IMG/VR virus record: IMGVR_UViG_3300025769_000149
Location: 1 to 54,765 of that record
Source: a virus
Direction: 5' to 3' (one strand)
DNA: 54,765 nucleotides
Below, piece by piece: positions 51,863 to 54,765 of this stretch (positions are counted from its first letter, which is position 1; each line of letters opens with the position of its first letter). The translations under genes and the position numbers were made by a program. A model generated the notes under the pieces. The model saw only the letters and a program-made list of their open reading frames with translations. It made no database searches and had not been told where the DNA came from.

Positions 51863-52317
51863 TGTTTGCTTTTTATTAGTTCTACAACTTTATCGCATTC
51901 CTTCTGATTCTGGGGTTTATATAAAGTCACAGGCATATTGTGTTTATTAATGTATTTCTTAAACATTTTCCAACGCATAGGAAAACTTTCATTTGCCCTG
52001 CCCTTTGTTTCAATTATAAAACCCTCACCGATGAAATCAGGAGTGTATTTGATAGGTAATATTTTCTTTTCTCCGCGATTTACCATATCGCCTTTACCGT
52101 TGCTCTGGCGTTCGTAACATTGTATCTCACACATAAATCCTTCTTGAAGAACAAATGTCTCCGGCTCGTACTCGGCTTTGATCTTAGCTTTCTTTAGTGC
52201 TTGATACATATAACGCTCAAGACCCGAGGCGAAGGTTATACCGTCATAGGTAACCTTCTTTGACCTTACTGGACCTCGTTTCCTGCTTTTCGTTTTATGA
52301 GTTTTTGAACGGCCCAA
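51859..52317 (-). CDS. T7 endonuclease I-like Holliday junction resolvase
   Basis: Predicted 152 aa. Active-site pattern of the PDDEXK-type T7 endonuclease I: SGLE with Glu34, then YTPDF with Asp94, and ETKGR with Glu103 and Lys105 (T7: SGLE, TPDF, ETKG). The N-terminal 20 residues are Lys/Arg-rich. A Cys-containing segment (MCEIQCYERQSNGKGDMVNR, split as MCEIQCY and ERQSNGKG) is inserted between Glu34 and Asp94. Start is TTG at 52317, because an in-frame TAG lies three codons upstream and no ATG is available. Cuts branched DNA before packaging, in keeping with the neighbouring nucleotide enzymes. Confidence 0.88.
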   Translation of the reverse strand: MGRSKTHKTKSRKRGPVRSKKVTYDGITFASGLERYMYQALKKAKIKAEYEPETFVLQEGFMCEIQCYERQSNGKGDMVNRGEKKILPIKYTPDFIGEGFIIETKGRANESFPMRWKMFKKYINKHNMPVTLYKPQNQKECDKVVELIKSKQ

Positions 52318-52576
52318 CGATTTCGTCTATTAATTCACGAGCTGTTTGTATATATAGTATTGCATCCATAAGTTCCTCTTGAACATCGTTAAGATAACCG
52401 TCAAGATGTTTGTGTCCACCGCGCATTTCAGCATCTAATGTACGACCATACTTTTTAAAACCTTCATCAGATCGCTGCATAAACTTTTCACATACGCGTT
52501 GTACCACTGGATCGCGAAACGTCATAATTACTTTTTTATTAGACGACTTTGAGTTCATTATTTCTCTATCACTCAT
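52295..52576 (-). CDS. MazG-like nucleotide pyrophosphohydrolase
   Basis: Predicted 93 aa, all-helical. The core reads DPVVQRVCEKFMQRSDEGFKKYG and a helix with LNDVQEELMDAILYIQTARE, carrying the EELMDA acidic cluster used for metal-dependent pyrophosphate hydrolysis in MazG-type folds. The expected reaction is NTP or dNTP hydrolysis to the monophosphate. It is a short single-domain form. It overlaps the previous gene start by four bases and the endonuclease by 23. Confidence 0.72.
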   Translation of the reverse strand: MSDREIMNSKSSNKKVIMTFRDPVVQRVCEKFMQRSDEGFKKYGRTLDAEMRGGHKHLDGYLNDVQEELMDAILYIQTARELIDEIVGPFKNS

Positions 52577-53391
52577 AACGTATCTTTTACAAATGTCCCG
52601 TTAATCATCTTACCCGTGCGCTTACTGATAACGTCGTATGCTTGATCAATACAAAGCTCAATCGACGTGTCACCTAATCTAGCTAAGTTTGTAAGCACAA
52701 CAACCATATCACCAATAGCGTCTATAAACTCAGCTTCATCTTGCTTTAATATAGCTCTGCCAAGCTCACCAGCTTCTTCCATGAGTTTTAAGTATTGAGT
52801 TTTAGTATCACCTTTGTCATACAAACCTCGTTCATCTGCCCACGTTCTGATTAAATCAAAACGACTATGAAGATGCTCACGTTTATGGCCACTCATGTTT
52901 AACGCGCCCGTAGTTGTTCTACAGCATTCGTTGTTATCAAAGTACCTAGCAAACGCCTTATTATATACGTAGCACCTATCGTTATTATACATAGATGTTT
53001 TTACGTTTTCCATAATCCACCTAATAGAGTCAGGGTCAATACAGCACCTACCGTGATCTGTCTCCCAACTCATACCGATCTCATCCATAAGCCTACCTTT
53101 AAGCTTATTTACTGGGCATGGAAATGTAGTTGTTTGTTCTGTTATGTTTATATTCATTGAATTTAATTCTTGTTTTATAGGGTTTAAATCTTTATACAGT
53201 TTACGATCTACTTTGTAGCCATATTCTTTTTGTAGCTCTATCTCCTTGTGAGATATATAACAAATGTCGTCGGACATGTCTAGTATTTCATATTCATCTT
53301 CTGTATAACCTTGCTGACGTGTAACTCTTTCCTCCAGGTTATTTGTTACACCAATCTTTTTACCTGGTATGTGGTATATACAATATGTCAT
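52573..53391 (-). CDS. GIY-YIG-like / MazG fusion protein
   Basis: Predicted 272 aa. Residues 1-70 resemble a reduced GIY-YIG module: CIYHIPGKKIGVTNNLEERV, then a conserved-like DDICYISHKEIELQKEYGYK segment. Residues 71-190 have Cys/His/Asn-rich parts (GRCCIDPDSIRW, ARYFDNNECC) that are not assigned. Residues 195-240 form a MazG-like domain: EEAGE at 205-209 and EFIDAIGD at 221-228, an EExxE plus ExxD arrangement. It probably couples nuclease-like binding to nucleotide-pool control. Whether the first domain is catalytically active is uncertain. Confidence 0.7.
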   Translation of the reverse strand: MTYCIYHIPGKKIGVTNNLEERVTRQQGYTEDEYEILDMSDDICYISHKEIELQKEYGYKVDRKLYKDLNPIKQELNSMNINITEQTTTFPCPVNKLKGRLMDEIGMSWETDHGRCCIDPDSIRWIMENVKTSMYNNDRCYVYNKAFARYFDNNECCRTTTGALNMSGHKREHLHSRFDLIRTWADERGLYDKGDTKTQYLKLMEEAGELGRAILKQDEAEFIDAIGDMVVVLTNLARLGDTSIELCIDQAYDVISKRTGKMINGTFVKDTL

Positions 53392-53687
53392 TTTGCTTTA
53401 CTAATAGATATAACATCTACCGACTTCATGTTGACACTACAAACCTTATTGTTTTTTGTAGGAAACGTGTGGTGCATATGGCTACCGTCCTTAAAAAAAA
53501 CCGTAACGTCTCTAGTTTTTTCTACACCGTCAAGAAAGTGTAAGCAAACAGCATTATTACCCTCTGGTTTTACAAAGGTTTTTTCATCCGCTAGTGTTAT
53601 ACTGACGTGAGTAGTATCCTGCGCTAAACAACAGCTCACTGTAATCCAGAATAAAACAACGAATATGTATGTTAGTTTATTTTTCAT
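53388..53687 (-). CDS. Secreted or envelope small protein
   Basis: Predicted 99 aa with a signal peptide (MKNKLTYIFVVLFWITVSCC, then LAQD), of the Bacteroidetes type ending in LAQ. The mature part is a small beta domain (HVSITLADEKTFVKPEGNNA, VTVFFKDGSHMHHTFP). It sits in a nucleotide-metabolism operon, overlapping neighbours by four bases at each end. Its context is unexpected for an exported protein; the function is unknown. A Cys pair near the cleavage site also permits lipid attachment. Confidence 0.65.
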   Translation of the reverse strand: MKNKLTYIFVVLFWITVSCCLAQDTTHVSITLADEKTFVKPEGNNAVCLHFLDGVEKTRDVTVFFKDGSHMHHTFPTKNNKVCSVNMKSVDVISISKAK

Positions 53688-54343
53688 AGTTTATTATTAT
53701 ATAAGTGTAAATTATGTGCGTAATGGTAATACTCACCTACGTCAATACCAAGCTCGTATGCTACAAGCATTTGTAAGTTAGCAAAACAATACTGATCGTT
53801 ACAGAAGCCAAACCATAAATCGTTTGATCGCATAACTACAGCCATGTTAAGCTTATTAGTTTTAGGCATTATCGTAAACTGTACAGCGTAAGTACATGGC
53901 GTATCGTTATCGTATGCGTGTATTTCCTTACCATCATATATCGATATAGCAGCTTGTCTAGTAGATTGTAGATGGTGCAACTCGTTAGATAACATGGTTA
54001 TAACTTTCTCAAGCTGATCGTTACGGTTCCATTGCCAGCCATAGTTAGAGTTAACGTTACCATCTTCATCGGCCATACGTTTCCATATTGGTGGTACTTT
54101 ACCATACAAATCACCTAGCTTATGTATACTGCGATCGCCCGATAAATACCACTGCCATTCAGCTTCGGCATATTCTCTGTTCCACTCACGCTCTTTGTTT
54201 AGTATAAATATATCACGCGGTTGTTCCATGGTAAAGCCTACATTGAATAAAGCTTTAGTATCACCAAACTCTATACCATTACATCTGATTTCGTTTAGGA
54301 AATAAGTAAAAGCAGAGTCCGCATTGTAAAATCTATTTTTCAT
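53684..54343 (-). CDS. Thymidylate-synthase family, probable dCMP hydroxymethylase
   Basis: About 219 aa from ATG at 54343 (MKNRFYNADS); an earlier ATG at 54418 would overlap the upstream gene heavily. Nucleophile Cys150 (TPCTYAVQF), the phosphate-binding RSND (172-175), and a VNSNYGWQWNRND segment are like T4 dCMP hydroxymethylase (INSNYGW, MRSNDVVFGFRND). Asp183 occupies the site that is Asn177 in thymidylate synthase (dUMP) and Asp179 in T4 gp42 (dCMP). It ends soon after HLYNNKL, lacking the C-terminal tail of both, and the stop overlaps the next start (ATGA). Makes 5-hydroxymethyl-dCMP or dTMP; specificity is inferred. Confidence 0.8.
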   Translation of the reverse strand: MKNRFYNADSAFTYFLNEIRCNGIEFGDTKALFNVGFTMEQPRDIFILNKEREWNREYAEAEWQWYLSGDRSIHKLGDLYGKVPPIWKRMADEDGNVNSNYGWQWNRNDQLEKVITMLSNELHHLQSTRQAAISIYDGKEIHAYDNDTPCTYAVQFTIMPKTNKLNMAVVMRSNDLWFGFCNDQYCFANLQMLVAYELGIDVGEYYHYAHNLHLYNNKL

Positions 54344-54611
54344 ATTTATCGTAGTAGTATTTATAGTATTCGTAAACTTTAGCCATAACTTCTTCTCCTG
54401 TGTATGTGTTAGGATCAACGCTTGATTTGTTGTTGATTTTTATATCAATAGTCCAATCATCTTCTGAATCCCATATAGGAGAAAAACCAACGACTATACT
54501 GTTGTTCATACACCAAGCAACGTGCTTCATGTTATCATCAGTATAAGGTATTGATTCGGGTGCTCTACCTAAACCTTTTTTCTTTTTCTTTTTCTTATCG
54601 TTTATTCCCAT
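54333..54611 (-). CDS. Conserved-type small phage protein, 92 aa
   Basis: Predicted 92 aa. A poly-Lys N-terminus (residues 6-12) is followed by HVAWCMNNSIVVGFSPIWDS, a strand DDWTIDIKINNKSSVDPNTY and a helical YEYYKYYYDKYEK end. This pattern (AWC.NN...VVG, strand, YEYYKYYYDKY) is one I associate with small proteins in marine phage DNA-metabolism operons. The start overlaps the upstream gene's stop and the end overlaps the start of the thymidylate-synthase-family gene by 11 bases. Confidence 0.65.
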   Translation of the reverse strand: MGINDKKKKKKKGLGRAPESIPYTDDNMKHVAWCMNNSIVVGFSPIWDSEDDWTIDIKINNKSSVDPNTYTGEEVMAKVYEYYKYYYDKYEK

Positions 54612-54763
54612 GGCATAGCTTCTTGTTCAGCAACGTCCGCCATCATAGGTACAAAACTACCAGATCTAGGTTCCCACGTAAAATGAGCTTCAGCTCCGTT
54701 CTCACCTAGGTTTTGGAATTTAACCTTGAGTACCTTCGCTTTAACCGTTTTATTTTCGTAGTC
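54602..54763 (-). CDS. Partial gene at right edge, C-terminal end only
   Basis: The last 53 residues of a leftward gene, entering from beyond the window, reading TVKAKVLKVKFQNLG ... AHFTWEPRSGSFVPMMADVA and ending EAMPWE. The end is acidic, as in single-strand DNA-binding proteins, but too little is visible to name it. The stop lies inside the start of the next gene, so the two are coupled. Confidence 0.6.
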   Translation of the reverse strand, partial: DYENKTVKAKVLKVKFQNLGENGAEAHFTWEPRSGSFVPMMADVAEQEAMPWE

Positions 54764-54765
54764 AC

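Overview
This window reads as one strand-partitioned stretch of a tailed, short-tailed (podovirus-type) phage infecting a marine Bacteroidetes bacterium, probably a flavobacterium. The host inference rests on three things in the sequence. A phage gene at 44731-47028 carries a type IX secretion (T9SS) C-terminal sorting domain. Most starts lack a Shine-Dalgarno sequence and sit behind A/T-rich leaders. Several exported proteins have signal peptides ending in AQ or GQ. The capsid/tail genes resemble those of crAss-like phages and their marine relatives (terminase, portal, capsid, two connector-like proteins, giant muzzle/nozzle protein), but this is family recognition by eye, not a search.

Layout. 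Positions 1-203 hold a poly-G run (probably a sequencing artefact) and a dyad-rich leader. From 204 to 9499 there is a run of small accessory and virion-type genes, including several tiny proteins that share an N-terminal MAFKMKG leader, a phage GroEL/GroES pair, a winged-helix-like protein, a small zincin-like protein and a holin-type lysis cluster. From 9499 to 20276 lies the packaging and head module: a tandem GroES-like protein, putative small terminase, large terminase, portal, scaffold, major capsid and connector-like proteins. A 2815-aa tail muzzle/nozzle protein follows, then a cupin protein, an S74-like protein, an EF-hand protein and a 3314-aa polyvalent ejection-type protein (metallopeptidase motif, HAD domain, tandem zinc-binding C-terminus). 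From 42015 to 47028 comes a group of envelope-directed genes (outer-membrane barrel, thioredoxin-like exported protein, T9SS cargo) with a staphylococcal-nuclease-like gene. From 47025 to 49796 lie tail-fibre genes and an M15 peptidase endolysin.

A strong bidirectional terminator at about 49810-49844 separates this rightward block from a leftward operon (54763 to 49861). That operon is tightly coupled, with many 4-base ATGA overlaps. It encodes a thymidylate-synthase-family enzyme with dCMP-hydroxymethylase-like residues, a secreted small protein, a GIY-YIG/MazG fusion, a second MazG-like protein, a T7 endonuclease I-like resolvase, a 49-aa conserved-type protein and a class II (B12-dependent) ribonucleotide reductase. 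Together these look like nucleotide supply, nucleotide-pool control and DNA-junction processing.

The window is partial: no DNA polymerase, helicase, primase or RNA polymerase is visible, and the last gene runs off the right edge. No tRNA, CRISPR array, insertion sequence or integrase was seen. No gene-free stretch exceeds about 210 bases. The most unusual features are the shared-leader mini-protein family, the phage-encoded T9SS cargo, the motif-bracketed HAD cassette in the giant protein, and three GroES-like folds in one phage.
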